DNA of 11,042 nucleotides from CAYNWK01 sp964400875 (GCA_964400875.1 CAYNWK010000141.1:1-11042), one strand, 5' to 3'; positions 1 to 6,469 are shown, counted from the first letter of the stretch. Notes: generated from the letters alone by a model not told the origin. A program made the numbers and translations.

Positions 1-363
1 GGGGCACATCTTGACTTCATCCCCCACCTGCAAATCCTGCCACTCGGGATGGATGCGATCGGCGTTGACCAACGGGCAGCGCAGCAGGTTGGCTTCAATC
101 CAGGTATAGCTGTACCAGCCGCCGCGCGTGGCGTCGAGCTGCACGATCCAGGGGTAGATATCTTCAGGCGCGGCGTTGATGGTGATGGCGCGGTTGACGA
201 AGCTGGCTGGTTCGGCCAACAGTTCGTCGCCCGGGTAAGTCGCGGCGATCTCCTCATCGGTCGCGCCCCAGCGATCCATCCAGGGGGTGAGCAAGGCGAC
301 GGCGACGAAAGCCAAAATCAAAAGTCCGGCGAGCGCCAATAATATTTTGAGTAATTTATTCAT
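1..363 (-). CDS. SRPBCC-like membrane-anchored protein, 3' end cut by window edge
   Basis: The minus strand is open from an ATG at 363 to the window edge (121 codons, no stop reached). The product begins with a basic Met-Asn-Lys and a hydrophobic segment at about residues 4-25, either a signal anchor or one membrane helix. The soluble part follows: a WGATDEE stretch, a YPGDEL motif, 'NRAITINAAPEDIYPWIVQLD', a GGWYSYTWIE motif and a VGDEV motif near the cut. This order is typical of SRPBCC/polyketide-cyclase-like proteins, in which alternating 'AxPEDVWPWLVQ' and 'GWYSY' strands build a hydrophobic ligand pocket. No substrate can be named. It starts 11 bp after the stop of the upstream membrane-protein gene, so the two are probably co-transcribed. 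GAGAAG about 9 nt before the ATG can serve as ribosome binding site. Family-level call is fairly secure; function is unknown. Confidence 0.75.
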   Translation of the reverse strand, partial: MNKLLKILLALAGLLILAFVAVALLTPWMDRWGATDEEIAATYPGDELLAEPASFVNRAITINAAPEDIYPWIVQLDATRGGWYSYTWIEANLLRCPLVNADRIHPEWQDLQVGDEVKMCP

Positions 364-374
364 AGTCGGTCTTC

Positions 375-740
375 TCAATTGGGGGATTCGAGCGAGGCTA
401 AGCGGTCTTCCAGGACGGCGACGCGTTGCGATAAATCTTGTGAACGTGCGCTCAGCTTGCCGGCGGAGAATAACAAGACGCCGATAAGCAGCACCATCCC
501 GGAGAATACAATCATGGCGAACTGCACGCCGCCAACCAATGCGTTGATAATTTGATCGGCGACCGGACCAAATGCTGCGCTTACCAAGAATAAGGTAGCG
601 TTGACGCCTTCTCGGAAGTTCAGCGCGTAGAGCAGTGTCAAAACCGTTACCACCAGGGCAAATCCTGCCAAGACATACAAAATGACACTTAGGGGATGTC
701 TCACTTTTGGCGGCATTGACGAGGGTACAGGATCGATCAT
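375..740 (-). CDS. Small two-helix membrane protein with C-terminal coiled coil
   Basis: This is a 121-aa protein that I cannot place in a named family. A short polar N-terminus (residues 1-16) is followed by two hydrophobic segments at about 17-43 and 70-93, separated by a loop holding 'NFREGVNAT'. The last 27 residues (about 95-121) form a heptad-like helix, with leucines and valines in 'LSQRVAVLEDRLASLE', consistent with a short cytoplasmic coiled coil. The start is ATG at 740, preceded by GGAG 7 nt upstream. The stop lies 11 bp before the SRPBCC-like gene, so they form a two-gene unit. A structural or sensory membrane role is possible but is only a guess. Confidence 0.7.
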   Translation of the reverse strand: MIDPVPSSMPPKVRHPLSVILYVLAGFALVVTVLTLLYALNFREGVNATLFLVSAAFGPVADQIINALVGGVQFAMIVFSGMVLLIGVLLFSAGKLSARSQDLSQRVAVLEDRLASLESPN

Positions 741-790
741 GGTTAAACTCCATACGTGTTGATGTATAGCCTTATGGTAATAAACTGAGC

Positions 791-816
791 AAAAAAAATC
801 CCCCGCCGAGGGGGGA
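791..816 (-). terminator. Rho-independent terminator after the 876-1748 methyltransferase gene
   Basis: On the minus strand, TCCCCC (816-811) and GGGGGA (804-799) pair around a short CTCGG loop, and the stem is followed by eight T residues (798-791). It lies about 60 bp beyond the methyltransferase stop, so it should end the long minus-strand run. A second, separate perfect hairpin (823-840) stands just before it in transcript order. The stem-loop core closely matches the terminator at 5001-5030. Confidence 0.8.
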
Positions 817-822
817 GTTGGT

Positions 823-840
823 CTTAGCCGAAAGGCTAAG
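823..840. other. Perfect 7-bp hairpin with GAAA loop
   Basis: CTTAGCC (823-829) and GGCTAAG (834-840) pair perfectly around GAAA on the plus strand, which is a GNRA-type tetraloop. On the minus strand the loop reads TTTC. It sits between the methyltransferase stop and its terminator, and it is the segment missing from the otherwise similar terminator repeat near 5001. It may be an insertion into that repeat or a 3'-end protective structure. Confidence 0.6.
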
Positions 841-845
841 TTTCA

Positions 846-864
846 GACTGGTCAAGTGGACAGG
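846..864 (-). repeat. Terminator-associated repeat, copy 1 tail
   Basis: GACTGGTCA-AG-TGGACAGG at 846-864 matches 16 of 19 bases of GACTGGTCA-TA-TGGTCAGG at 5031-5049. In both places the motif lies between a minus-strand stop codon and a terminator hairpin with the same CCCCCGCCGAGGG core. The pair therefore looks like one dispersed element (tail plus hairpin). TGGTCA is nearly duplicated within the motif. Confidence 0.55.
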
Positions 865-875
865 CTGCAATTTGC

Positions 876-1748
876 TTAATGTCTGGCAGCAATAACCCCG
901 ATCCAATCCGATTCTGGTTGGTAGGGCGTCCCAACGAGATCGCCCCACAGGCTTTGAATAGCCAAACCGGCTGTTTCGAGCTCGGCGCGGATGGTTTCGG
1001 CGGTGTAATCCCGGAACCAGTTGCGGTAAACGCTGATCTCCCCATCCGCCTCGATGACGATATATTGATCCAGGTAGATGTCATCTTCGGGATAGGCAAA
1101 CCCGGCTTCCAGCACCAGGTGCGGGCCGGGCTTCCAGAAGCCGCTTTGGACCGCGTACCAGCCGTTTTTCAGACCGGCACGGCGGCGCAGTTGGGGCGTG
1201 GTGACATCCAGCACGAAGCGCCCGCCGGGTTTCAAGGCCCGCTTCACGTTAGCCAGCAAGCGGGTGCGTTCAGCGGGGGAAAGCGGGCAAAAGTCGCCGT
1301 AGATCAAAAGGGCCGCATCGTACAGGCTCCGATCTTCCAGCTCCAAATAATCCTGGCAGCGGAAGGTGATCGCCAGGCCGTGCTGCTCGGCGTAATGCCG
1401 CGCATAGTCAATGGAGTTTTGCGAGAAATCTACGCCGGTGACCTGCAGTCCGGCTCGGGCCAGGTGGACGGCATACAGACCCGGGCCACAGCCCAGGTCC
1501 AGCACGCTGTCTCCGGACTGCAAACCTAGCGTACGCACGATCCAGCCGGCAGAACGCTGGATAGTCTCAGGGCGCCGGCTGGCGGCGTCGGTGTTAGGGT
1601 CCAGGTGAGCAACCAGCATCCCCTGGGCGATGTGCGGATCGGTCCAGAAGCGCGGCTCACCAGGGGCAAACAGGGGCGGCTTTTCCTGGAGCTGGCATAA
1701 AGTGTCGATGTCAAGGGCAGGCAACGCGGAAAGGGAAGGCAAGTTCAT
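876..1748 (-). CDS. Class I SAM-dependent methyltransferase
   Basis: This is a 290-aa cytosolic methyltransferase of unknown acceptor. Residues 1-75 form an N-terminal lead-in. The Rossmann core then shows motif I 'VLDLGCGPG' (82-90), the acidic ribose-binding end of strand 2 in 'VTGVDFS' (D107), 'YDAALLIYGDFCPLS' (143-157) as the motif IV region, and 'LKPGGRFVLDV' (172-182) as the post-IV turn. The C-terminal part (about 195-290) is a beta-rich extension with 'YRNWFRDYTAETIRAELETAGL', typical of Methyltransf_11/25-type small-molecule methyltransferases. Family and SAM binding are well supported; the substrate is not. The ATG at 1748 is 8 bp after the stop of the gap-broken gene. GGAG sits only 2 nt before the ATG, so initiation may depend on coupling. 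It is the last gene before the terminator at 791-816. It is not a close copy of the methyltransferase at 3451. Confidence 0.88.
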   Translation of the reverse strand: MNLPSLSALPALDIDTLCQLQEKPPLFAPGEPRFWTDPHIAQGMLVAHLDPNTDAASRRPETIQRSAGWIVRTLGLQSGDSVLDLGCGPGLYAVHLARAGLQVTGVDFSQNSIDYARHYAEQHGLAITFRCQDYLELEDRSLYDAALLIYGDFCPLSPAERTRLLANVKRALKPGGRFVLDVTTPQLRRRAGLKNGWYAVQSGFWKPGPHLVLEAGFAYPEDDIYLDQYIVIEADGEISVYRNWFRDYTAETIRAELETAGLAIQSLWGDLVGTPYQPESDWIGVIAARH

Positions 1749-1756
1749 TACTCCAT

Positions 1757-1948
1757 TTAATACGCCGCCGGCAATAACATCAGCGCAAAGGAAAAGTCCA
1801 TCAGCACATGGATGATGGCGAGGTANNNNNNNNNNNNNNNNNNNNNNNNNNNNNNNNNNNNNNNNNNNNNNNNNNNNNNNNNNNNNNNNNNNNNNNNNNN
1901 NNNNNNNNNNNNNNNNNNNNNNNNNAGGGGGGTGGATTTGGAGGTCAT
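1757..1948 (-). CDS. Small gene interrupted by the N gap; hydrophobic C-terminus
   Basis: An ATG at 1948 begins 'MTSKSTP' and has a good AAGGAA ribosome binding site 6 nt upstream. It lies 10 bp after the PPOX stop, and the reading frame enters the gap at 1925. Beyond the gap, an open frame of 22 residues, 'YLAIIHVLMDFSFALMLLPAAY', ends in TAA at 1759-1757, just before the methyltransferase. The two pieces are probably one small membrane protein. The gap is exactly 100 N, however, which is usually a placeholder, so true length and frame continuity are unknown, and two genes or a larger gene could be hidden there. No family is recognisable. Confidence 0.4.
   Translation of the reverse strand: MTSKSTPXXXXXXXXXXXXXXXXXXXXXXXXXXXXXXXXXXYLAIIHVLMDFSFALMLLPAAY
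1826..1925. other. Assembly gap of 100 N
   Basis: Exactly 100 undetermined bases join two contigs. The round number indicates a scaffolding placeholder, so distances and reading frames across it cannot be trusted. The gene order either side (same strand, operon-like spacing) is compatible with a correct join. Confidence 0.98.
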
Positions 1949-1958
1949 CAGCGGTTCC

Positions 1959-2381
1959 TTATCGGTGGATCGCATCCAGGGTGATCTTTCGGGCGAGAAG
2001 GCGGCAGATCACCCGCGTTTCCTTAGCCCGCTGTTCTGTGGGGTAGATATAACCGTAATAACTGGGATGCCGGGTGTACTGGCGGGTGATTTCATCCAGG
2101 TGCCGGAGCGCGCCCGCTTGCACCAGCTCGACCTCGCCGCGAATTTCGATGTAGCGGGAGGTGTCTTCCGGGTCCACAACCAGCAGGGTGGCCCTGGGGT
2201 TGGCTGCCAGGTTGCGGCCCTTCTGCCGCTCCAGGGTGGTGTTGACCCGGGCGCATTCGCCATCGTAGTCGCACCACACCAGGCAGGATTGGGGCTGCCC
2301 GTCGGGCATCATGGTGGTCAGCACGCCGTGAACGGGACCGGTGAGCAAATCCAGGTGGGTTGGCGGGATGGGCAGGCTCAT
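1959..2381 (-). CDS. PPOX-class (pyridoxamine 5'-phosphate oxidase-like) F420/flavin-dependent protein
   Basis: This is a 140-aa single-domain split-barrel protein. 'GPVHGVLTTMMPDGQPQSCLVWCDYDGE' (about 15-42) gives the first strands of the barrel. 'KGRNLAANPRATLLVVDPED' (54-73) is the usual cofactor-phosphate-binding 'K-x-R-N-L-x-x-N/D-P' segment, and 'RYIEIRGEVELV' (76-87) follows. This arrangement matches the PPOX-class family related to mycobacterial Rv1155, many of which bind deazaflavin F420; use of F420 rather than FMN here is inferred. ATG at 2381 overlaps the preceding gene's TGA by 4 nt (ATGA), so translation is coupled. The neighbouring domain encoded at 2378-2821 is a clear paralogue, sharing 'MPDGQPQ' and 'VWCDYDGE', so this looks like a tandem duplication. 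Substrate unknown. Confidence 0.85.
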   Translation of the reverse strand: MSLPIPPTHLDLLTGPVHGVLTTMMPDGQPQSCLVWCDYDGECARVNTTLERQKGRNLAANPRATLLVVDPEDTSRYIEIRGEVELVQAGALRHLDEITRQYTRHPSYYGYIYPTEQRAKETRVICRLLARKITLDAIHR

Positions 2382-3451
2382 CTTGAGACCTCTGCTTTAG
2401 TCCTGGCATCCAGGGTGACGACGCGCTCCGGGCGAATTTTGCACAGGACGGGTATTTCGGTTTGCTGGAGCTCGACCGGGACACAGTTCCCAAAATAAGG
2501 CGACCTGCCGGTATACAATTCCGAGAGACCGTCCAGGTGCTCGAGCGCGCCTTCTTCGGTCATCTCGACCACCGTGCCGCGCAGCTCGAGCGAGCGCAGC
2601 GGCTGGCGCGAGTCGAAGCACAGCAGGGTTACTTTAGGATTGGCGCGCATATTCTTCTCTTTGCGAAAACCGCGCATGGTGTTCACGCGCAGGTATTCAC
2701 CATCATAATCACACCACACCACGGTGGTCTGGGGCTGGCCGTCGGGCATGACGGTCGTCAGAGCCGCCACACGCGGGCCGTTGGCCAGGTCCAGGAACGC
2801 GTCCGGGATCGTGCAGCCCATAGAACGCTCCCTCACTTTTTTTTGAACGGTCCAGACGTAGAAGAGATCTTCACCCACGAAACACCTCAAAACTTTGCTG
2901 CGCTCGAAATGGCTTTGCTCGATTACGCTCCCCACATATTCGGGTGTGTGGGCGAATACGTCCAGCCCGTCGCTGGGGTGCTGCTCATACTTCTCCTGGA
3001 GAGCGCCCAACCTCAGCGGGGATTTGGTGGTGAAGGCAAAAAGGCCGCCATCCCGCAGCACCCGGCTCGCTTCCTCGAAAATGCCCTCCAGCTCGGGGAT
3101 GAAGTGAAACACCCCGCAGCAAACCAAGTGGTCGAAAGTTCTGTCAGGATAAGGCCAGGGGAGTTGCCGGAGGTCGTGCTGGCGCAGTTCCTCGGCGATA
3201 CCTTTGGCCCGGCAGACGTCGAGCATCGCCGGCGAAAAATCTACGCCGTGCACGCGCAGGCCGGCTCGGGCGAAGAGCGCCGCCGAGAGCCCGCTGCCGA
3301 TGCCCAGGTCGAGCAGCGCCTGACCGGGCCGGATGGATTCATAGCACAGCCCGAACAGAGCTTCGACCAGGTAACTGCCATAGGCGCGCACCTGGTCGTC
3401 ATACTCGGCGGCGTAGGCATCGTGTAAGGCGGCTGTAGATCGCTCGATCAC
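2378..3451 (-). CDS. Apparent fusion: SAM methyltransferase plus PPOX-class domain (possibly two genes joined by an A8-run indel)
   Basis: The open frame gives 357 aa from a GTG at 3451 preceded by AAGGAG with an 8-nt spacer. Residues 1-206 form a complete class I methyltransferase: motif I 'LLDLGIGSG' (46-54), D71 in 'HGVDFS', 'LVCCGVFHFIPE' (109-120), 'VLRDGGLFAFTT' (131-142) and a natural-looking end 'DLFYVWTVQKK'. Residues 211-357 form a complete PPOX-class split barrel: 'TTVMPDGQPQTTVVWCDYDGEY', then 'RKEKNMRANPKVTLLCFD' and 'LRSLELRGTVVEM'. The junction codons contain eight A residues (2844-2837). With seven, the frame would read CAA AAA AAG TGA and stop after 'VQKK', and ATG 2821 is preceded by GAGGGAG with a 6-nt spacer. 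The two-gene arrangement is probably ancestral; the fusion is either a sequence error, a real indel or slippage. It overlaps the next PPOX gene by 4 nt. Substrates unknown. Confidence 0.8.
   Translation of the reverse strand: MIERSTAALHDAYAAEYDDQVRAYGSYLVEALFGLCYESIRPGQALLDLGIGSGLSAALFARAGLRVHGVDFSPAMLDVCRAKGIAEELRQHDLRQLPWPYPDRTFDHLVCCGVFHFIPELEGIFEEASRVLRDGGLFAFTTKSPLRLGALQEKYEQHPSDGLDVFAHTPEYVGSVIEQSHFERSKVLRCFVGEDLFYVWTVQKKVRERSMGCTIPDAFLDLANGPRVAALTTVMPDGQPQTTVVWCDYDGEYLRVNTMRGFRKEKNMRANPKVTLLCFDSRQPLRSLELRGTVVEMTEEGALEHLDGLSELYTGRSPYFGNCVPVELQQTEIPVLCKIRPERVVTLDARTKAEVSR
2819..2844 (-). promoter_or_regulatory. A8 slippery run, near-stop and internal Shine-Dalgarno/ATG
   Basis: Reading the minus strand from 2844: eight A residues, then GTGAGGGAGCGTTCTATG. 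A one-base loss in the A run puts TGA (2835-2833) in frame directly after the methyltransferase domain. AGGGAG (2833-2828) is a strong ribosome binding site for ATG 2821, so the PPOX domain can be started independently (147 aa) even if the fusion is real. The tight stop/SD/start packing is what an ordinary gene junction looks like. Confidence 0.65.
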
Positions 3452-3463
3452 GGGTCGATCTCC

Positions 3464-4936
3464 TTAAGGCGTTGCGGGTTCCAGGGTTACCCGGCGGGCG
3501 CCTCCGGTCGCCAGCCAGGACAGCTTGATCAAGCCTTGAATGGTATCCGGGAGCGTCCCGATCAGCATCAGGATGAAGACATCGGGCAGCCCAAAGCGGA
3601 AGTAGGCGATGGTCGGCAGCAGGCTGAAGCGGTTGCCGTAGAAACCTTTGATCTGCGAAAATACCACGACGAGAATCGCGGTGGGGATGAGAAAACTGAT
3701 CGCCACGTCCCAGGCTTTTTTGCCCGGCGTCATGCGGCGGGCGCGCTCGCGCCAACTTCTTAGATGGTAGAAATTGTAGGTATGCAGGATGATCAGGCCG
3801 AGGACCAGGATCCCGATACCCCAGCCGATCCAGCGCACCGACCAGCCCTGTGAGACCGGCGGCGGAGCGTTCCCCAGCACGATCGCTTCGACGGTTTGCA
3901 TGAGTTGGTCGCCGGACACGAAATGATCGATCTGGTGGCCTTCGTTGATCAGCAAAACGAAAGCGCGCCCCGCTTTCGGGTAGAGGTTGACGTGGGTGCC
4001 GAAAGTTTCGTTGGCGCCGCCGTGCCAGATCTTGGCGCCGTCGCGGCTGATGAACCAGCCCAGGCCGTAATCGCCAAGTCCGGGGGTGAAAATTATCTTA
4101 GCCAGCTCCGGCGAGATCAGCCCGCCGCCTTGCAGCATGGCCCGCGCGTAGCGCGCCATGTCCTCGGCGGTCGAGACGATGTAGCCCGCACCGATCTCGT
4201 AGTCGCGCACCGGTTGGGCCATGGGCGCCGCGAAGCCAAATAGGCGGGTATAGCCTCTGGAAAGGTCGGTGACAGTGGTAGGGTCAGCCGTAGAAGTGCT
4301 CATACCGAGCGGGTCGAGCACCTGCCTGCGGACGACCGCGGCGTAGGGTTCGCCGGTGACCTGCTCGATGAGATAGGTCAGTACGTCGTAACCCAGGTTG
4401 AAGTACTGGAATTGCGTCCCTACAGGGGCGGTGAGGTGCGCCTGCGCTAACGAGCGCACTGCCGCCTCGGAGCTGGCGTTGGGTGGTAGGAGGATGCTGT
4501 GGCCTGCGTCGGATAATCCGCTGGTGTGGTGTAAAAAATGGTTGACCGTGATCCGGGCGGACGCATCTTCGTCGGCGATCCTGAACCAGGGGATGTAGCT
4601 TTGCACCGGGGCGTACAGGTCGAGTTCGCCCCGTTCGGCGAGCTGAGCGATGACCAGCGCGGTGAACGATTTGCTCTGCGAGCCGATGAACAGCTGTGTC
4701 TGCGGCGTCATGGGGTGCGTTCCCGCCGTGCCGTACCCCTTAAGATAAACGGTCTCGTCGCCCTCGATCACCGCCAGCGATACGCCGGGCAGGCCGTGCT
4801 TGGACATTTGGGCGGCGATGGCGGCGTCGAGGTCGGTGAAGTCGATCTGCGTCGATCCCGCAGGCGAAGCGGAGGCGGGCGCCAGCAGGGTGGCGAATAA
4901 AACAAAAAGAAAAGCAATAGACAGGGCGGTTCTCAT
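3464..4936 (-). CDS. Secreted/membrane serine beta-lactamase-family hydrolase with C-terminal membrane domain
   Basis: This 490-aa protein has a signal peptide (about 1-23, hydrophobic core 'IAFLFVLFATLLAPA', ASA cleavage site). The class C beta-lactamase/DD-peptidase-like domain (about 33-355) follows, with SxxK as S86-Q-S-K89, the Y-x-N motif as Y178-F-N180, and HGG (305-307) in place of KTG. The nucleophile, general base and third motif are therefore intact. 'LLHHTSGL'-type sequence is present as 'FLHHTSGLSD' (134-143). After this come about three hydrophobic helices near 367-388, 409-428 and 450-472, so the catalytic domain should lie outside the cell, tethered to the membrane. Members of PF00144 include esterases, D-aminopeptidases and carboxypeptidases; true beta-lactam resistance cannot be inferred. 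ATG 4936 follows GGGAG by 9 nt. Its stop is 12 bp before the next gene, making it the first gene of the minus-strand run. Confidence 0.88.
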   Translation of the reverse strand: MRTALSIAFLFVLFATLLAPASASPAGSTQIDFTDLDAAIAAQMSKHGLPGVSLAVIEGDETVYLKGYGTAGTHPMTPQTQLFIGSQSKSFTALVIAQLAERGELDLYAPVQSYIPWFRIADEDASARITVNHFLHHTSGLSDAGHSILLPPNASSEAAVRSLAQAHLTAPVGTQFQYFNLGYDVLTYLIEQVTGEPYAAVVRRQVLDPLGMSTSTADPTTVTDLSRGYTRLFGFAAPMAQPVRDYEIGAGYIVSTAEDMARYARAMLQGGGLISPELAKIIFTPGLGDYGLGWFISRDGAKIWHGGANETFGTHVNLYPKAGRAFVLLINEGHQIDHFVSGDQLMQTVEAIVLGNAPPPVSQGWSVRWIGWGIGILVLGLIILHTYNFYHLRSWRERARRMTPGKKAWDVAISFLIPTAILVVVFSQIKGFYGNRFSLLPTIAYFRFGLPDVFILMLIGTLPDTIQGLIKLSWLATGGARRVTLEPATP

Positions 4937-5000
4937 GATCGTGTGCTCCCATCGCGATAAACGGCACAGTCCGGCCTGAAAATCTTAACTGAAGAAAGCA

Positions 5001-5030
5001 AAAAACTCCCCCGCCGAGGGAGGAGTTTTT
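5001..5030. terminator. Hairpin terminator after the GNAT gene, probably bidirectional
   Basis: AAAAACTCC (5001-5009) pairs with GGAGTTTTT (5022-5030). The stem is continued by CC/GG after one mismatch and closed by a small loop. Each strand ends in five T residues. It lies about 70 bp beyond the GNAT stop at 5103 and upstream of the hydrolase gene start at 4936, so it isolates the two minus-strand units. The core matches the terminator at 791-816. Confidence 0.8.
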
Positions 5031-5049
5031 GACTGGTCATATGGTCAGG
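5031..5049 (-). repeat. Terminator-associated repeat, copy 2 tail
   Basis: GACTGGTCATATGGTCAGG directly abuts the terminator and matches 16 of 19 bases at 846-864, where the same hairpin core also occurs. It contains TGGTCA twice in direct orientation, two bases apart. In transcript orientation it lies between the GNAT stop and the terminator. Confidence 0.55.
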
Positions 5050-5102
5050 TTAAAAAGGGTTGTATCTAAGAGGACTCCTGGCTTACCTACGCAATCCTGC
5101 GA

Positions 5103-5666
5103 TTATTCCAGCCGTTTCTTCATAAAGATGGCAATCTCGCCGTCTGGAAAGTCGTGGTTGGAATAATACGAGAGATCAATCCCTTCAAACCGAAATCCCA
5201 GTTTGCGGTAGAACCGGATTGCGGGTACGTTGGTGTTTTGTGTCTCGCAGACAACAGTCCTCATACCTGCGGCGCGCCCTCGCTCCGTTAGCATCCCCAT
5301 CAGCTGTCGCCCGATGCCGCGCCGGCGAAGTGCAGCTTCCACGTGGAGCTCCCACACCCAGAGGCTCTTGTTCCACGCGCGCGGTTCGGATAAAGCAATA
5401 CCCACGCAGCGCCCTGCCTCGTAGGCGCTGAAGGACAGGCCGTATCGTGGCAGCTGTGCATAGTGTTGGAGTGTTGATTCATCCAGATGATCGTACCGTT
5501 TGACGTAAGGCGTCTCCTGGAGAATTAGGTCTAGGTTAAGCACAAAATGATCTTCTGATTCGGCCACGCTCACCTGGTATTTCATATTGGAAACGTAGCC
5601 GGTGATCAGGTGCTGAAGATCTTCTGGGTCAAGGTGCGTAAGGGGTCTTATTTCAATCACGTTCAA
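5103..5666 (-). CDS. GNAT-family N-acetyltransferase, streptothricin-acetyltransferase-like
   Basis: This is a 187-aa acetyl-CoA-dependent acetyltransferase. The N-terminal 80 residues are variable. The GNAT core includes 'GRCVGIALSE' (85-94), 'VWELHVEAALRRRGIGRQLM' (104-123) with the pyrophosphate-binding R-x-x-G-x-G/A signature at 114-119, 'VVCETQNTNVPAIRFYRKLGF' (138-158) and 'GIDLSYYSN' (162-170). The 'ETQNxNVPAxxFYxKxGF...GxD' stretch closely resembles streptothricin acetyltransferases (Sat/SatA), so acetylation of a small amine antibiotic or metabolite is plausible, but substrate cannot be proved from sequence. The start is TTG at 5666, overlapping the preceding stop by 4 nt (TTGA) with no clear ribosome binding site, so translation is likely coupled; GTG at 5660 is an alternative. 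Terminator at 5001-5030 follows. Confidence 0.85.
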   Translation of the reverse strand: MNVIEIRPLTHLDPEDLQHLITGYVSNMKYQVSVAESEDHFVLNLDLILQETPYVKRYDHLDESTLQHYAQLPRYGLSFSAYEAGRCVGIALSEPRAWNKSLWVWELHVEAALRRRGIGRQLMGMLTERGRAAGMRTVVCETQNTNVPAIRFYRKLGFRFEGIDLSYYSNHDFPDGEIAIFMKKRLE

Positions 5667-6469
5667 AGCTTGGCTGGAAGTTTAGTCGGCCTGCGGGTCC
5701 CCAGGCGTGTTGGCTTGTGCAGGAACAGGTAATAGATCGCTAGCAGCCCGCTGTAAATGACCACGACCGTATAGACGATCAAGCCGAGGCGGTGTTCGGG
5801 GGGCGTCGTGGGCAGCCGGTTGAGGAACGGCACGATCAAGACGAGGTCGTAGGCCAGGAAGCCAATCAGCTGGCCGGCGGAGTTCAGCCAGCTCGGTCGC
5901 AGGAGGCCGTAGGCAAAATACGTTGCCGCGCCTATAAACATCCAGCCGATAACTACCGAGAGTTCCGGCGTGATCGCCCAGGGGATTACATTGGGCGTTT
6001 TCGGGATCAATCGCACGCTCACGATCACCAGGGCAATAATGAAGATGACGAATGACCACCGCACAGGGCCGGGCATTGCAGGCATTGGATCGATGGGAAT
6101 TCGAACACTCCACAAGAAAAGGCCCAGTCCGAAGAGAACTCCAAAGACGCAGGCGATGCCAAATGCGGTTATCTGAGGCTCCCCAAGGCTTGAGCCGAGC
6201 TGGAATGAAAGTACAGCAACAGGCGCCAGGATGGTTAGGTAGTCGAGACCGATCCCGGCCAGCGCGCCGTAGTTTTCGGTGGCCGCGACCCATAGCGTTG
6301 GAGCAGCTGCCGCGGCGAAGATCGAGGCGATGAAAATGAAGGTCAGCGGCGTTGTCCCCGGAAACGGCCACAGATTAATCGCAAGTGGCCAAAGAAAGAC
6401 GAAGGCTACAGCAAAGAAAAACTGAACGGCGGAGACGAAAAACAGCAAATAGCGCACGGCTTTAGTCAT
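5663..6469 (-). CDS. Multi-pass integral membrane protein, unknown function
   Basis: This 268-aa, very hydrophobic protein has about eight predicted membrane helices by eye: 7-29, 40-61, 70-92, 101-120, 134-152, 170-189, 200-217 and 228-251. It ends in a short, strongly basic tail, 'HKPTRLGTRRPTKLPAKL', which should face the cytoplasm. I do not recognise a family and see no transporter or enzyme signature. ATG at 6469 follows an excellent AGGAGG with a 5-nt spacer, so the start is secure. The stop overlaps the GNAT start by 4 nt, so both form one transcription unit. A glycosyltransferase remnant on the same strand ends 27 bp upstream, suggesting this unit was once longer. Confidence 0.75.
   Translation of the reverse strand: MTKAVRYLLFFVSAVQFFFAVAFVFLWPLAINLWPFPGTTPLTFIFIASIFAAAAAPTLWVAATENYGALAGIGLDYLTILAPVAVLSFQLGSSLGEPQITAFGIACVFGVLFGLGLFLWSVRIPIDPMPAMPGPVRWSFVIFIIALVIVSVRLIPKTPNVIPWAITPELSVVIGWMFIGAATYFAYGLLRPSWLNSAGQLIGFLAYDLVLIVPFLNRLPTTPPEHRLGLIVYTVVVIYSGLLAIYYLFLHKPTRLGTRRPTKLPAKL

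Noticed and set aside
49..342. Plus-strand 97-aa frame at the left edge
   Set aside because: Opposite strand of the SRPBCC-like partial gene, whose protein has a membrane anchor and family motifs.
1812..2498. Plus-strand 228-aa frame spanning the N gap
   Set aside because: Its continuity depends on undetermined bases and it lies opposite the convincing PPOX gene.
2462..3427. Plus-strand open frame of 321 aa opposite the methyltransferase-PPOX gene
   Set aside because: Shadow frame in GC-rich coding DNA. The minus strand shows clear family motifs; the plus-strand product has no recognisable domain.
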